Positions 5,555-5,934 of a stretch of DNA of 5,934 nt are shown here, one piece after another; position 1 is the first letter of the stretch, and each line of letters opens with the position of its first letter. A model generated the notes under the pieces. It saw nothing but the letters and a program-made list of their open reading frames with translations. It had not been told where the DNA came from and searched no databases. Made by a program: the position numbers and the translations under genes. The stretch is from assembly GCA_021790495.1 (NCBI GenBank), contig JAJYGZ010000025.1, positions 1 through 5,934 on the forward strand, written 5' to 3'. This DNA is from Actinomycetes bacterium (lineage in GTDB: Bacteria > Actinomycetota > Acidimicrobiia > Acidimicrobiales > Acidimicrobiaceae).

Positions 5555-5934
5555 ATGGCGACACCTCGAATTCTTGCCAGGAAAATCCGCCCGCGAGTGG
5601 GATTCAAAAACTACATATTGACGAGCTGTGCGCTCGTTCTCGCGGCTTGTTCAGCTGGTATTTCGGGCCCGGTTTCCACGACGACTTCCACGGCGGCCCC
5701 GGGTACTACCGCGTCGAATGGCCGTCCGGGAGTCTCGGCGTCCGGAGCGGTTCCCGTTACGGTCGATGTCGTGAACTCGCGAGTAGCTTACGGCCTTTTT
5801 TCGAGCAACTCGGGCAGTACCAGCCAGGCGGTATGTGCTTACTGGTTTGCTGTGAGCAGGGACTCCGGGCGCCACTTTAACGGCGCAGTCAACCTGGACT
5901 CCTTCTCATGTACGGCCTACCCCAAGCTCAGCAA
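5555..5934 (+). CDS. secreted lipoprotein with an Asp-box (sialidase-like), 3' partial
   Basis: The frame runs from ATG 5555 to the window edge without a stop (126 codons visible). Residues 1-19 are rich in Arg/Lys, 20-31 form a hydrophobic segment, and LAAC (29-32) is a lipobox, so C32 should be lipidated and the protein anchored on the outer face of the membrane. Residues about 33-66 are a Ser/Thr/Ala/Gly/Pro linker typical of actinobacterial lipoproteins. A folded domain then begins (VPVTVDVVNSRVAYGLF). SRDSGRHF (101-108) fits the Asp-box SxDxGxTW, with His for Thr and Phe for Trp, a turn found in sialidase and other beta-propeller repeats. C94 and C119 could pair. An internal GTG at 5597 (residue 15) would also give a good signal peptide. 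Lipoprotein is well supported; a beta-propeller fold is inferred from one repeat, and enzyme activity cannot be claimed. The gene ends outside the window. Confidence 0.75.
   Translation, partial: MATPRILARKIRPRVGFKNYILTSCALVLAACSAGISGPVSTTTSTAAPGTTASNGRPGVSASGAVPVTVDVVNSRVAYGLFSSNSGSTSQAVCAYWFAVSRDSGRHFNGAVNLDSFSCTAYPKLS

Overview
This window looks like chromosomal DNA from a fairly GC-rich bacterium (GC judged by eye, not counted), most likely an actinobacterium. Three things suggest this: a flavoprotein reductase resembling mycobacterial LpdA (Rv3303c), a MoeZ-like adenylyltransferase, and a lipoprotein with a Thr/Ser/Ala-rich linker. A probable leaderless start on the mutase gene is consistent with that. 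The class is uncertain; Acidimicrobiia would be a guess. I see no rRNA, tRNA, insertion sequence or CRISPR array.

Layout. Positions 2-790 (+) hold a MoeB/ThiF-type sulfur-carrier adenylyltransferase whose first codons lie before the window. After a 147-base gap come two closely spaced genes on the same strand. The first (938-2524) is the catalytic large subunit of a cobalamin-dependent acyl-CoA mutase, best read as methylmalonyl-CoA mutase. The second (2534-3895) is an FAD/NAD(P) oxidoreductase of the lipoamide-dehydrogenase fold that has lost one of the two redox cysteines. Facing them, with only 17 bases between stop codons, is a minus-strand M20D-type amidohydrolase. I start it at a TTG (5115) behind a perfect AAGGAG, not at the upstream ATG at 5313. 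A divergent non-coding region of about 440 bases follows, with several dyads. The window ends inside a plus-strand lipoprotein gene starting at 5555, which is open to the window edge and carries one sialidase-type Asp-box.

How the genes work together. The mutase and the reductase are probably co-transcribed. The mutase lacks a B12-binding domain and no small subunit is encoded here, so its partner must lie elsewhere. The reductase could supply electrons to quinones or another acceptor; a role in keeping cobalamin reduced is speculation from the pairing. The adenylyltransferase, the amidohydrolase and the lipoprotein show no clear pathway link to that pair.

I did not find a convincing new multi-gene system. 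The points most worth a second look are the Asp in place of a substrate-pocket Thr in the mutase, the single-cysteine reductase that keeps its His-Glu dyad, the leaderless mutase promoter, the TTG start of the amidohydrolase, and the lipoprotein at the edge.
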